This document shows positions 16,778 to 26,005 of a stretch of 50,816 bases of DNA, one piece after another. The DNA lies in the NCBI GenBank assembly GCA_007118855.1, contig SKQU01000214.1, positions 1 to 50,816 of the forward strand. The letters are read 5' to 3'. The stretch's first letter is position 1; each line of letters starts with the position of its first letter. The position numbers and the translations under genes were made by a program. Below the pieces are notes generated by a model. That model saw nothing but the letters and a program-made list of their open reading frames with translations. It was not told where the DNA came from and did no database searches. Source of the DNA: Spirochaetaceae bacterium. Its GTDB lineage: Bacteria > Spirochaetota > Spirochaetia > DSM-27196 > SLST01.

Positions 16778-17866
16778 TCAGATACTCGGGAGCTCGTCGA
16801 GTGGGAGCGTCAGACGGAATCCGGTTCCCGGACCCTCGGTCTGCGTGAGGTCGGCTCGTATCTGCTGGGCGAGCAGGCGGACGATTCCAAGCCCCAGCCC
16901 GGATCGCCCGTGTTCACAGGCCCCCCGGGGACCCACGCCGTTGTCGGCGATGAGGAGCGTGCAACTGCCGGAACGGCTGCACAGCTCAATGGTGATCCTC
17001 CCGTCCTCCGAGTCCGGGAAGGCGTGCTTCATGGCGTTGGTGATGAGCTCGTTGACGATCAGGCCGATCGGTATCGCCACGTCGATTGGAACCACGACAT
17101 GATCGAGCGCCACCTCCGGGTCGCACATCGCGGCGGGCCGGGGGAGCGAGGAGAACACGCTGTCAACGAGCTGCCGGAGATAGCGCGCGAGATCGATCTC
17201 GCCGTACTGCGACCGCTCGGCAAGCTGCTCGTAGACCAGCGAGATGGAGGCTATGCGCGAATGGACCTCCTGGAGCAGATGGGACTCCCGGCCGTCAACA
17301 TCCGGCATGGCGAGGGAGATGAGGCTGGAGATGAGCGAGAGGGTATTCCTGATCCTGTGCTGCAGCTCCCGGTAGAGCACCTCACGACTGCGCAGCGCGC
17401 TCTGCAGCTGGTCCTCGGCCTCCCGACGCGCTTCGATCTCCGCGCGCAGGTACCCCACCGTCTCGCGGAGGAGGGTCGCATTCTCGATCCAGAGCACCAC
17501 GCAGACGTTCCCCTCGTCATCCTCGATCCGTCGGCAGGTCACCCGATAGTGCGGCAGAACCGGCGATCCGTCGGCAAGGGACAGCAGACCGCGGTTGACG
17601 CTCCCGTGGAAGACCACGGGCACGCCGGTCGCCAGAAGCTGGTCCATCCTCAGCTGGTACCCGGGCCGTCCGAAGCCGGGCAGCACGGAGACAAGGCGCC
17701 TGCCGAGCACCTCCCCGGCAGACAGGCCGCTCCAGCCCGCAATGGTGTCGTTCCAGAGACGAATCGTCATCGCGGTGTCGAGAACCACGATACCTACCGG
17801 GGACGCCGCGAGCAGCGCCGGGTGGAAGGCGGCTCGGGTCCCGTAACCCACCGAAGAGGCGTCCAC
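16778..17866 (-). CDS. PAS-domain sensor histidine kinase of the HisKA_2/HWE type
   Basis: LYRELQHRIRNTLSLISSLISL phosphoacceptor region, ELITNAMKHAF N-box, DNGVG, GLGLGIVRLLAQQ. Confidence 0.88.
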   Translation of the reverse strand: MDASSVGYGTRAAFHPALLAASPVGIVVLDTAMTIRLWNDTIAGWSGLSAGEVLGRRLVSVLPGFGRPGYQLRMDQLLATGVPVVFHGSVNRGLLSLADGSPVLPHYRVTCRRIEDDEGNVCVVLWIENATLLRETVGYLRAEIEARREAEDQLQSALRSREVLYRELQHRIRNTLSLISSLISLAMPDVDGRESHLLQEVHSRIASISLVYEQLAERSQYGEIDLARYLRQLVDSVFSSLPRPAAMCDPEVALDHVVVPIDVAIPIGLIVNELITNAMKHAFPDSEDGRITIELCSRSGSCTLLIADNGVGPRGACEHGRSGLGLGIVRLLAQQIRADLTQTEGPGTGFRLTLPLDELPSI

Positions 17867-18426
17867 TACCGGCCTCCCGGGATGCCCGGCCCACGGTGAA
17901 CGATCACCCGGGCAGCGGCAGCGTGCGAGGCCTCAAAGGCGATCTCGCCGCGAAGCAGAAATACCCGGGCGCCTTCGGGCGCCTCGAGCTCGTCCGCGGA
18001 GAGCAGCGTGGGCACGTCGAAGTGATAGGTCTCCGCAAGCGCCCTGCCTGCTTCGGCGACGATCGCGTTCAGCACGACGTTCCCGAGCTCCAACGACGTG
18101 TCCACCAGCAGCGACAGCACCTCGGAGTGGTCGGGCCGCGCCTCGCCGAACAGTGACTCCACCAGCCTGCCTGCGGCGGCCCGCTCGAGGATGAGCGCCG
18201 CAAGCCCGGACACGGATCCGTGGAAACGCATGCCGACGATGATCGACTCCTGCGGGCTGTATGGTTGCCCGCCTGTGTCCTCAGGGCCGGCGGACAGCTC
18301 GAGCAGCGACACCGGACGGGGGAACATCTCCCGGAAGACGACCTGCGCGCGGCGCCATCCGCTGCGCAGCGCGCCGAGCAGGATCGCGTCGCTCACCGCC
18401 GGGTTCTTGGTCGGCTCATCCCTCAT
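17866..18426 (-). CDS. CheC/CheX-like chemotaxis phosphatase-type protein
   Basis: SIIVGMRFHGSVSGLAALILERAAAGRLVESLFGE and DTSLELGNVVLNAIVAEAGRAL (ExxN-type motif); overlaps both neighbours. Confidence 0.7.
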   Translation of the reverse strand: MRDEPTKNPAVSDAILLGALRSGWRRAQVVFREMFPRPVSLLELSAGPEDTGGQPYSPQESIIVGMRFHGSVSGLAALILERAAAGRLVESLFGEARPDHSEVLSLLVDTSLELGNVVLNAIVAEAGRALAETYHFDVPTLLSADELEAPEGARVFLLRGEIAFEASHAAAARVIVHRGPGIPGGR

Positions 18427-18811
18427 CTGCCGCCACCGGAATCGAGTTGAGGGTATCCGCGATCATCTGCGCTCGTGCAGGCTTGTTGAGAAAGGCATGG
18501 ATCGGGTAGCGACCGCAGGCCCGACGGGTCGCTTCCTGCGCGTCGGCCGTGAGCACCACAACCGGCACGTGATATCCACGGTGCCGCAGCTCATGGAGAA
18601 ACTCCAGACCACTCATCTCCGGCATGAGGAGGTCCACGAAGACGACGTCCGGCCGCTCGTGTTCGAGGTACGCAAGCGCCTGACGCCCGCCGCCCGCCCT
18701 GCTCACCTCCCATCCCGAGGCCGCGATCAGCCGTGAGAGGATCATCTGAGCGACTCGGGAATCGTCTATGACGAGCGCGCGCCGGTGTCGAGTGTCCATC
18801 ACTATCGCCAT
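18416..18811 (-). CDS. CheY-like single-domain response regulator
   Basis: ALVIDDSRVAQMILSRLI, VVFVDLLMPEMSGLEFL (phosphoacceptor Asp), VVVLTADAQEATRRAC, AFLNKPA. Confidence 0.92.
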   Translation of the reverse strand: MAIVMDTRHRRALVIDDSRVAQMILSRLIAASGWEVSRAGGGRQALAYLEHERPDVVFVDLLMPEMSGLEFLHELRHRGYHVPVVVLTADAQEATRRACGRYPIHAFLNKPARAQMIADTLNSIPVAADEG

Positions 18812-18954
18812 GCTACCGCCGCGCGCGGGACTCCACTATCAGCAGAGCTCGACACGATGTGTAGGAGTTCTGCCTACAGGTCGCTCGCGGCAGGCCGTGG
18901 CTGTAGTGCTGCACATCACGGGCGGCAGAGGGTATGATGGGGACGGAGGCGTCC

Positions 18955-19899
18955 ATGACCACGAGAGAGCGAATGCTGCACCTGGCGAGCGAGGGACAAC
19001 CGGCCGACGATTACCTGCCGGCGGCCTTCTTCCTGCACTTCCCGGACGACTGCCACGCGGGCCCCGCGGCGGTCGCGAAGCACGTTGAGTACTACCGAGC
19101 GACGGGGAACGACCTGATGAAGATCCAGTACGAGCACAAGTACCCCATGATCGAGGACATCCGGCGGCCCGGAGACTGGAGCCGAATGCCGTGCTACGGC
19201 GAGAGCTTCTACGAGGATCAGCTCGACGTCGTGGCCGGCATCGTGCGGGAGCTTGGGGAGGAGACGGTGATCATCGTCACGCTCTACTCGCCGTTCATGT
19301 TCGCGTCGCACGTCGTGGGCAAGGAGAGGCTCCTCGAGCACTTCGCCGAAGATCCCGGTGCGGTGGCGAAGGGACTGGGGATCATCGTGGACAGCATGGA
19401 CCACCTGATTCGAGGGTGCATTGACAGGGGGGTCGACGGGTTCTACGCCTCCACCCAGGGAGGCGAGATCGGCAGGCTGGAGGCCGACGTGTTCGACGAG
19501 TACGTGAAACCGACCGACCTCGCGGTCTGGGACCTCTTGCGGGACCGCACGACCTTCAACGTGCTGCACGTCTGCGACTACGCGGCGCCCTACGCCGACT
19601 TCGACCGCTACATCGAGTATCCGGGACACGTCGTGAGCGCACCGAACGAGGTGAACGGCCGCCCGATCTCCGGGAAGGAGGTCTCCAGGCTCTTTGCGCG
19701 GCCCTTCCTGGGCGGCATGGAGCGTCTTGGGGTCATCTCCAACGGCCCGGTGGACGCCGTCCGCCGCGAGGCCGCCGCGGCGATCGAGTCGGGGCCGCGC
19801 GCGATGATCCTGGGTGCCGACTGCACGCTCGCCGCGGACACGGACTGGGCGAACATACGCGCCGCGACCGAGGTCGCCCACGCCCGGCACCGGAGGTAG
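18955..19899 (+). CDS. Uroporphyrinogen decarboxylase (URO-D) family protein
   Basis: TTRERMLHLASEGQPADDYLP start; overall URO-D fold pattern (DLMKIQYEHKYP, DFDRYIEYPGHVVSAPNEVNG, GVISNGPVDAVRREAAAAIE...MILGADCTLAADTDWANIRA). ORF-track start 18934 overlaps a TATGAT box, so 18955 with an upstream GGAGG is preferred. Confidence 0.75.
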   Translation: MTTRERMLHLASEGQPADDYLPAAFFLHFPDDCHAGPAAVAKHVEYYRATGNDLMKIQYEHKYPMIEDIRRPGDWSRMPCYGESFYEDQLDVVAGIVRELGEETVIIVTLYSPFMFASHVVGKERLLEHFAEDPGAVAKGLGIIVDSMDHLIRGCIDRGVDGFYASTQGGEIGRLEADVFDEYVKPTDLAVWDLLRDRTTFNVLHVCDYAAPYADFDRYIEYPGHVVSAPNEVNGRPISGKEVSRLFARPFLGGMERLGVISNGPVDAVRREAAAAIESGPRAMILGADCTLAADTDWANIRAATEVAHARHRR

Positions 19900-19937
19900 C
19901 CGCGACCCGGTCGCCGCGGCTCTGCTATACTGCCGGG

Positions 19938-21347
19938 ATGGCAAAAAAGCCCCGTACGCGCTTCGTGTGCAGTGGATGCGGTCACGAGGAGACGAAATGG
20001 CTCGGGCGGTGCCCTGCCTGCGGCGAATGGAACACGATGACCGAGCAGGCGAGCCCTGCGGCGCCTGGCGGTCCCGCCGGCCGTTCGGCGGGGGCCGGCC
20101 GCCGAACGGGAACGAGATCCGCGCCGCAGCCCATCCACGCGATCGAGGCGGACGAGACTGAGAGAACGTCCACTGGAATGGCCGAGCTTGACCGGGTCCT
20201 CGGCGGTGGGATCGTCGCCGGAGCGAGCGTGCTCGTTGGAGGCGAGCCGGGAATCGGCAAGTCGACGCTGATGCTCCAGATGGCCGCCCAGATGAGATCG
20301 CGCGCCGTGCTGTACGTCACCGGAGAGGAGTCGGTCCGGCAGATCAGGCTCCGCGCGGACCGCCTGGGTGTGTCCAATCCCGGGCTCGAGATCCTCGCCG
20401 AGCACGAGCTCGAGCGGATCACCCGACTCATCTCGCCGGGAAAGGTCGGGGACGCCGCTCCCTACCAGATCGTCGTCGTCGACTCGATCCAGACGATCGC
20501 CTCGCCGGAGGCCGGCACCATCCCGGGAACGCCCAACCAGATCAAGTACACGACCTTCGAGATCGCGGAGAGCGCGCGCGAGCACGGGATCGCGGTCTTC
20601 TTCGTGGCCCACGTGACGAAGGAGGGCAGCATCGCCGGGCCCAGGACGATCGAGCACATGGTGGATACGGTGCTCTACTTCGAGCAGAGCGACGACGACA
20701 CCCGCTACCTGCGCGCGTCCAAGAACCGCTTCGGCTCGACCGACGAGATAGGGCTGTTCACGATGCAGCCGCGCGGCCTCGTCCAGATCACCGACCCCAA
20801 CAACGTGTTCCTGGTCCGGCGGGCCGGGTCGCTGCCTCCGGGAGTCGTAGTGGCCCCGGTGATCGAAGGCTCGCGTGTGCTGCTCGTGGAGGTCCAGGCG
20901 CTCACGGTCCCGGCCAAGGGCGGCATCAGCCGGGTATTCAGCGACAGGCTCGACTCACGACGCGTCAGCCGCATGGCGGCGGTCCTCGAGAAGCACCTGG
21001 GTCTCCACTTCAACGATCACGACATCTACGTCAACGTGGCCGGAGGGATGCGGATCAGGGACGTGGGCGTTGAGCTGCCGCTCGCTCTCGCGCTCTACTC
21101 GGCCCGGACCGATCGGCCATTCCCCCCGGGGACGACCGTCGCCGGCGAAGTGAGCCTTGCCGGCGAGATCCGCCCCGTCGCGCAGATGGCACGGCGTGCC
21201 CGGACGGCCTCCGAGGTAGGCTTCGCCCGGTGCCTTGGTCCCGGCAGCGTGCGACAGGGTGAGAGCGGCACTCCGGTCAACTGGAAAGGCGTCGGATCGC
21301 TCGAAGAAGCGGTGCAGGCAGTGTTCGGGAGGACGTCCAATGGGTGA
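19938..21347 (+). CDS. radA: DNA repair protein RadA
   Basis: C4 zinc finger CSGCGHEETKWLGRCPACGEWNT, Walker A GGEPGIGKST, KNRFGSTDEIGLF, C-terminal Lon-like domain. Confidence 0.96.
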   Translation: MAKKPRTRFVCSGCGHEETKWLGRCPACGEWNTMTEQASPAAPGGPAGRSAGAGRRTGTRSAPQPIHAIEADETERTSTGMAELDRVLGGGIVAGASVLVGGEPGIGKSTLMLQMAAQMRSRAVLYVTGEESVRQIRLRADRLGVSNPGLEILAEHELERITRLISPGKVGDAAPYQIVVVDSIQTIASPEAGTIPGTPNQIKYTTFEIAESAREHGIAVFFVAHVTKEGSIAGPRTIEHMVDTVLYFEQSDDDTRYLRASKNRFGSTDEIGLFTMQPRGLVQITDPNNVFLVRRAGSLPPGVVVAPVIEGSRVLLVEVQALTVPAKGGISRVFSDRLDSRRVSRMAAVLEKHLGLHFNDHDIYVNVAGGMRIRDVGVELPLALALYSARTDRPFPPGTTVAGEVSLAGEIRPVAQMARRARTASEVGFARCLGPGSVRQGESGTPVNWKGVGSLEEAVQAVFGRTSNG

Positions 21348-22311
21348 CGGTCTGCTGCTCGTACTCTCAGTCACATTCGGAAGCCTTCTGTTGGGTCTGC
21401 TGACGCGCGAGTCCGCGCAGCGGCTATCCCGCCGTGTCGCGCGGAAACTGCCGGAGGGCTCGCGGCTCCTCAAGCTCGTTGCGATATTCGTCCTCAACCC
21501 CGTGCCCATCGCCAACTCGTTCTGGCGCCTTTCATTGGCAGGAGGACCGTTGGTAGCCTTTCCGTTTCTCGGGGTCTTCTCGATCGCCGTTGGAGGAGCG
21601 ACCGCGATTGCGTTCAACCGAATCTTCAGAGTTCCGCCCAAGCGGGCGGCTTCCGTCTTCACCGCCGGCGCGTTCACGAACATTCTGAGCATCGGAGGGC
21701 TCACGGTCTTCGCGTTCTTCGGGCATGACGCATACGCGCTGGTCCCGCTGTTCAACACATTCATCGCCTTTTCCTACTACGCGGTAGGCTTTCCGCTGTC
21801 ACACAAACTGAGCATGGACGATCCGGCCGAGTTCTCGTTTTCCGCGCGGCTGATAGTCGAACGCCCGTATCTGTTGACTCCCGTCATCGCGATGGCGATC
21901 GGCCTCGTCCTGAACGTGCTCGACGTTCCGCGCCCGCTCGCGATGGACACGGTCTCGGCGATCCTCATCCCGCTCGCGTCGGCGCTCATCGGGTTCTCGA
22001 TCGGCCTGACCCTGTTCTGGGGCCGGATCAGGGATTATGCGAAGGAAGTCGCCCTCGTCGCGGTCATCAAGTTTCTCGTGGTCCCCGCGATCATGATACC
22101 CCTTGGGATCGCAATCGGGCTTCCGGGGCTCATGGACGGTATCGCGTTCAGGGTTCTGGTGATCCTCTCAGTCATGCCCGTTGCATTCAACGCGCTCGTT
22201 CCGCCTGTCGTCTACGGGTTCGACCTCGACCTCGCCAACTCAGCGTGGATCGTGACGACGCTGGGCCTGATTCCGATTCTTCCGATCCTCTACTTCACGC
22301 TCGTACACTGA
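21340..22311 (+). CDS. AEC (auxin efflux carrier) family transporter
   Basis: Multiple TM helices; AEC-like pattern LIPLASALIGFSIGLTL, FLVVPAIMIPLGIAIGL, SVMPVAFNALVPPVVYGFDLDLANSAWIVTT; ATG at 21340 overlaps the radA stop. Confidence 0.65.
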   Translation: MGDGLLLVLSVTFGSLLLGLLTRESAQRLSRRVARKLPEGSRLLKLVAIFVLNPVPIANSFWRLSLAGGPLVAFPFLGVFSIAVGGATAIAFNRIFRVPPKRAASVFTAGAFTNILSIGGLTVFAFFGHDAYALVPLFNTFIAFSYYAVGFPLSHKLSMDDPAEFSFSARLIVERPYLLTPVIAMAIGLVLNVLDVPRPLAMDTVSAILIPLASALIGFSIGLTLFWGRIRDYAKEVALVAVIKFLVVPAIMIPLGIAIGLPGLMDGIAFRVLVILSVMPVAFNALVPPVVYGFDLDLANSAWIVTTLGLIPILPILYFTLVH

Positions 22312-22318
22312 CACCCGT

Positions 22319-23524
22319 CTACGCAGCGCCCGGGAAGAGAAAGGGCAGCGCCACGAAGGTGCCGATCGCGCTGCCGAGCGTCGTGAAGAAGAAGACGAGC
22401 AGGATATGGCTGATCCGGTTGCGGTAGAACCCCCGCAGGCTCGTGATATCGTCCTGGAGCCGCTCGACGTCGATCACGCGGGGCTTGCGCAGCACCGCCT
22501 CCAGGAGGCCGCTCACGAACCCGACGCCGATCGTGGGGTTCATGCTCGTGAACGGCGCGGCGAGAAAACTGACGACGATGTTCACCGGGTGCGCGAGCGC
22601 GACGATCGCGCCGAGCCCGGAGAGGATCCCGTTCACGAGGAACCAGCGCAGGAGCATCTGAAAGCCCCCGTCCCATCCCGACCGGACGAATCCCCAGCCG
22701 ATCAGACCGGCGACGACCACCGGGACGACCCACGGGATCGCCCGACGCACCGGACCCGGCGGGGGCACGGCATCAAGCGCTTCGAGGTCGGGCGCGGCCG
22801 TGCCCTCGTGGATGGTCGTCAGCCACCGGAGGATCCCCGGAACGTGACCGGCGCCGACGACGATGAGAATCCGCGACCCCTCGGCGGCGTAGCTCTTCGC
22901 GGCGAGGTACTGATCGCGCTCGTCGATGAGCACCTCCTTGGCCGCCGGCAGATAGGCGGCAAGCTCGTTCATCATCCCTTCGAGCGCACCCTGCTCCTTG
23001 AGCGCCTCTATCTCCTGCGGCGGCAGCTTCTCGTTGCTGAACACCGAGCTCAGGAGCGCCGCGAGCATCTTGTTCTTGCCCCAGAAACCGCTCCGTGACC
23101 AGGCACGGCGCAGGGTCGTATGGATCTGACGGTCGACGAAGCTCGTGGGGATGTCGAGCTCATGGGCCTCTTCGATCGCGGCGAGCATCTCCTCGCCCGG
23201 GTTCACGCCCAGGTCGGCGCCCATCCGACGCTGGAAGCTCGAGAGCACGAGGTTGCCGAGCAGGAGAAAGCCTTTGCGCTCGCGAATGACACGGTAGACG
23301 TCAAGGCTCTCCCAGGTGCGTTTCTCCACGAGCGACCGGTGACGCGCATCGTCGATCTCGACGCAGATCCGGTCCGGCTCGAGCTCGCGAATGGCTTGCC
23401 GCACCTCGTCCACGCTTTGTCGCGACACGTGCGCGGTGCCGAGCAGGATGAACTCCCGTTCGCCGAGGTGCAGCCGAGTCAGATTCGAGGCCGAAAGGGT
23501 CGGGGTGTCGGACATCTGGTTCAC
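22319..23524 (-). CDS. TraB/PrgY family membrane protein
   Basis: GTAHVSRQSVDEVRQAI, ERKGFLLLGNLVLSSFQRRMG, VVGAGHVPGI, HPVNIVVSFLAAPFTSMNPTIGVGFVSGLLEA, multi-TM C-terminus. Confidence 0.9.
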   Translation of the reverse strand: MNQMSDTPTLSASNLTRLHLGEREFILLGTAHVSRQSVDEVRQAIRELEPDRICVEIDDARHRSLVEKRTWESLDVYRVIRERKGFLLLGNLVLSSFQRRMGADLGVNPGEEMLAAIEEAHELDIPTSFVDRQIHTTLRRAWSRSGFWGKNKMLAALLSSVFSNEKLPPQEIEALKEQGALEGMMNELAAYLPAAKEVLIDERDQYLAAKSYAAEGSRILIVVGAGHVPGILRWLTTIHEGTAAPDLEALDAVPPPGPVRRAIPWVVPVVVAGLIGWGFVRSGWDGGFQMLLRWFLVNGILSGLGAIVALAHPVNIVVSFLAAPFTSMNPTIGVGFVSGLLEAVLRKPRVIDVERLQDDITSLRGFYRNRISHILLVFFFTTLGSAIGTFVALPFLFPGAA

Positions 23525-24483
23525 GCTTTCCTTTTCGCACCGGCGTCGACGAACCGCTTGCGCAGGCCTTCCTCGCCGGGATAGAGGTCACGGGGTATGC
23601 TGCCGCCGCCCATGTGGATGTGCCCGCCTCCGGCGCCGATTCCCTCGAGCGCACGGCGGATAATGACGTCGGCCGGCCGCTCAATGTCTTCACTGCGTAC
23701 CGAAATGCGGTACTCTTCGCGGTCCGGCTCTACGACGACGACGAAGTGGAGCTCGCGTAGCCCCAGGAAGAAATCGGCGACGAGCGCCATGACCTCCTGC
23801 GTGCACTCCTTGGTCACCGGCACGAAGCAGAAGTCGCCGGCCACGACGCAGGCGTTGATCGCTTCACGAAACAACCCCAGGTCCCGCAGCGACAGGCTGT
23901 TCTTCAGGAGGCGGCTTCCCATCCGCCAGTCGCCCTGGAAGAACAGATCGGAGAACGCTTCCAGATCCGGCTCGGAGACACCTCGTGTCATGAAACCCGT
24001 GTCCATCATCAGCCCGATCAGGAGCGCCGTTGCCGTCGAATGGGAGAGCTCGATGCCGGTTTCCTGGAAATAGCCGTAGACGATCGTGCAGCACGCCCCC
24101 ACGCCGTCGCGGATATCGTGGAACCGGGTCGCCGGCTCCACCGGCGGGCTGTGATGGTCGATCACACCGTAGATCTCTCCGGGCAGGCCCGAGATGTTGC
24201 TGTTGCCGACAAACCCGTCCACGACGATGATCTGGGCGTCTTCGGCGATGCCGGCCTCGGATGAAGGCTCTATGGGGATCCTCAGCGTCTCGATCTCGTC
24301 GGCGAGCGAGGCACTCTGGATCGTCCCGCCGTAACTCAGCGATGCTTCCACCCCGTCATGCCGCAGGAGATAGGCGAGCGCATACGCCGCGCCCACTGCG
24401 TCGTGGTCGGGGAAATCGTGCGCCTGAATCACCACCGGGCGGTCCCTGTCGAGACCGCCAAGCAGCTCGGCGTAGCTACTCAC
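23521..24483 (-). CDS. DHH/DHHA1 family phosphoesterase (NrnA/pAp phosphatase-like)
   Basis: IQAHDFPDHDAVGAAYAL, VVDGFVG, VIDHHSPP, C-terminal GAGGGHIHMGGGSIP. GTG at 24483 overlaps the upstream stop; ORF track gives 24531. Confidence 0.88.
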   Translation of the reverse strand: MSSYAELLGGLDRDRPVVIQAHDFPDHDAVGAAYALAYLLRHDGVEASLSYGGTIQSASLADEIETLRIPIEPSSEAGIAEDAQIIVVDGFVGNSNISGLPGEIYGVIDHHSPPVEPATRFHDIRDGVGACCTIVYGYFQETGIELSHSTATALLIGLMMDTGFMTRGVSEPDLEAFSDLFFQGDWRMGSRLLKNSLSLRDLGLFREAINACVVAGDFCFVPVTKECTQEVMALVADFFLGLRELHFVVVVEPDREEYRISVRSEDIERPADVIIRRALEGIGAGGGHIHMGGGSIPRDLYPGEEGLRKRFVDAGAKRKA

Positions 24484-25936
24484 CAGAGGGCTCCTCCATG
24501 GAACGATACGCCCGCAGACGCCACGCGGCAAGTCGTTGCTCGAGGAAACCCGGCTGCAGCCTCTCCTCGGCCTCCAGGAACGACGCCTGAGCGGTCTGCA
24601 CCCTCCCGAGCAGCTCCAGCTGCGCGCCCAGGTAGAAGTACATCCTGGCCCGGAGAGTCCGGTCGGTCGACTCGCGGATCCTGCTCATGACCAGGCTCTC
24701 GTTGGCCGGCTGCACGTAGTAGCGCATCATCTCGTAGTAGAGCGAGTCTCTCGGCACGTCGTTGATGATGCCGTTCAGCAGTCCCGCCGCGTCGCGGTCG
24801 TGCCCGGCGCTCTTGAGCGAGAGCGCGCTGAGCAGCGCGAGGTCGTAGCGTCGTGGTTCGCGTCTGAAGGCCCGCCGGAGGTAGTCGGCGGCCGACTCGT
24901 ACTCCCCGATCATGTAGAGCAGCACCCCATAGGGGACGAAGGCGGGTGCGTAGTCGGAGCGTCGGCTGAGCGCCTCCCGGTAGTCGGCCAGCGCCTCATC
25001 GAACATCTCGAGCGCGTCGTACGCCCCGGCCCGCAGTGCGTACCCGAGAAAGAGCTCGTCGTTCAGAGCGAGGGCCACGGTGAAGTCCTCGGCCGCCCCG
25101 GCGAACCGGCGATTCTCCATCCGGACACGCCCGCGGTCGATGTAGTGCCAGTAGTGGTCCGGCTCGAGCCGGATAGCGGCGGTGAGGTCGGAGTCGGCTC
25201 CGTCCAGGAAGTACTGGAGCGCCCGCGCACGCGCGCGATCGCTGTACGCGAACGAGTTGTCGGGGTCGATCGCGATGGCCGCGGTGAGCTGTTCCTCGGC
25301 GTCGGGGTAGCGCCGCTGTCGAAGATAGACGTTCCCAAGACCGACGCGGGCGACGAGGTTGTCCGGATCATCGCGGATGACGCGCTCGAACGTCTCGGCC
25401 GCAGCGCGGTACGAGCGCCCCTGCAGCAGCAGCTCGCCGAGCGCGGCGCGGGCCCGGGTGTGGTCCGGATCGATCTCAAGGACGCGATCGAGGAGCGCGC
25501 GCTGGCCCGCGGTATCACCGGCGGTGCCGCGTATCAGCGACAGGAGGTACATCGCCTCGGTGTTCTGCGGATCCGCGTCGAGCACCGAGGCGAGGATGTC
25601 GGCCGCATGGTCGGTTTCTCCGGCTATGAGAAAGAGGTTGGCGAGGAGCACCCGCGTCATGGGATCGTCGGGATCCTCGAGCTCGGCCTCCTCGTAGGCG
25701 GCGATCGCCGCAACGGGATCGCCCGCCTGGACCGAGAGGCTGATCGACTCGTACGCCTCCGGCACCGTCAGCACGGGCTCGGGAGGTTCGGGCGGCTCCG
25801 GCGGGTCGGGGACGATCGCCACGCCAGGTTCGGGGTCCGGCCCGGGTGGGGGACGAAGAAGCGCACATCCGGCGAGGAGTACCACCGCGAGCGCGACCGC
25901 GGTGAGCCGGAGAGGAGACAGAGTCAGTGTTCGCAT
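24476..25936 (-). CDS. TPR-repeat lipoprotein
   Basis: MRTLTLSPLRLTAVALAVVLLAGCALL lipoprotein signal, proline-rich linker, many TPR units (VLEIDPDHTRARAALGELLLQGRSYRAAAETFERVIRDDPDNLVARVGLGNVYL). True start 25936, not 26215. Confidence 0.9.
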   Translation of the reverse strand: MRTLTLSPLRLTAVALAVVLLAGCALLRPPPGPDPEPGVAIVPDPPEPPEPPEPVLTVPEAYESISLSVQAGDPVAAIAAYEEAELEDPDDPMTRVLLANLFLIAGETDHAADILASVLDADPQNTEAMYLLSLIRGTAGDTAGQRALLDRVLEIDPDHTRARAALGELLLQGRSYRAAAETFERVIRDDPDNLVARVGLGNVYLRQRRYPDAEEQLTAAIAIDPDNSFAYSDRARARALQYFLDGADSDLTAAIRLEPDHYWHYIDRGRVRMENRRFAGAAEDFTVALALNDELFLGYALRAGAYDALEMFDEALADYREALSRRSDYAPAFVPYGVLLYMIGEYESAADYLRRAFRREPRRYDLALLSALSLKSAGHDRDAAGLLNGIINDVPRDSLYYEMMRYYVQPANESLVMSRIRESTDRTLRARMYFYLGAQLELLGRVQTAQASFLEAEERLQPGFLEQRLAAWRLRAYRSMEEPSGE

Positions 25937-25946
25937 CGCGGCCCGA

Positions 25947-25975
25947 ATGATATCTGCCTTGACTGCGTTGCACAA
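25947..25975 (-). promoter_or_regulatory. Promoter TTGTGC-N17-TATCAT for the TPR lipoprotein
   Basis: Reverse complement of 25970-25975 and 25947-25952; -35 overlaps that of the divergent promoter. Confidence 0.5.
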
Positions 25976-25996
25976 GCGAATCGGCGTTGCTACAAT
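25968..25996 (+). promoter_or_regulatory. Promoter TTGCAC-N17-TACAAT for the divergent hypothetical gene
   Basis: TTGCAC 25968-25973, TACAAT 25991-25996; 9 nt to ATG at 26006. Confidence 0.55.
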
Positions 25997-26005
25997 CGGC
26001 CTCGC

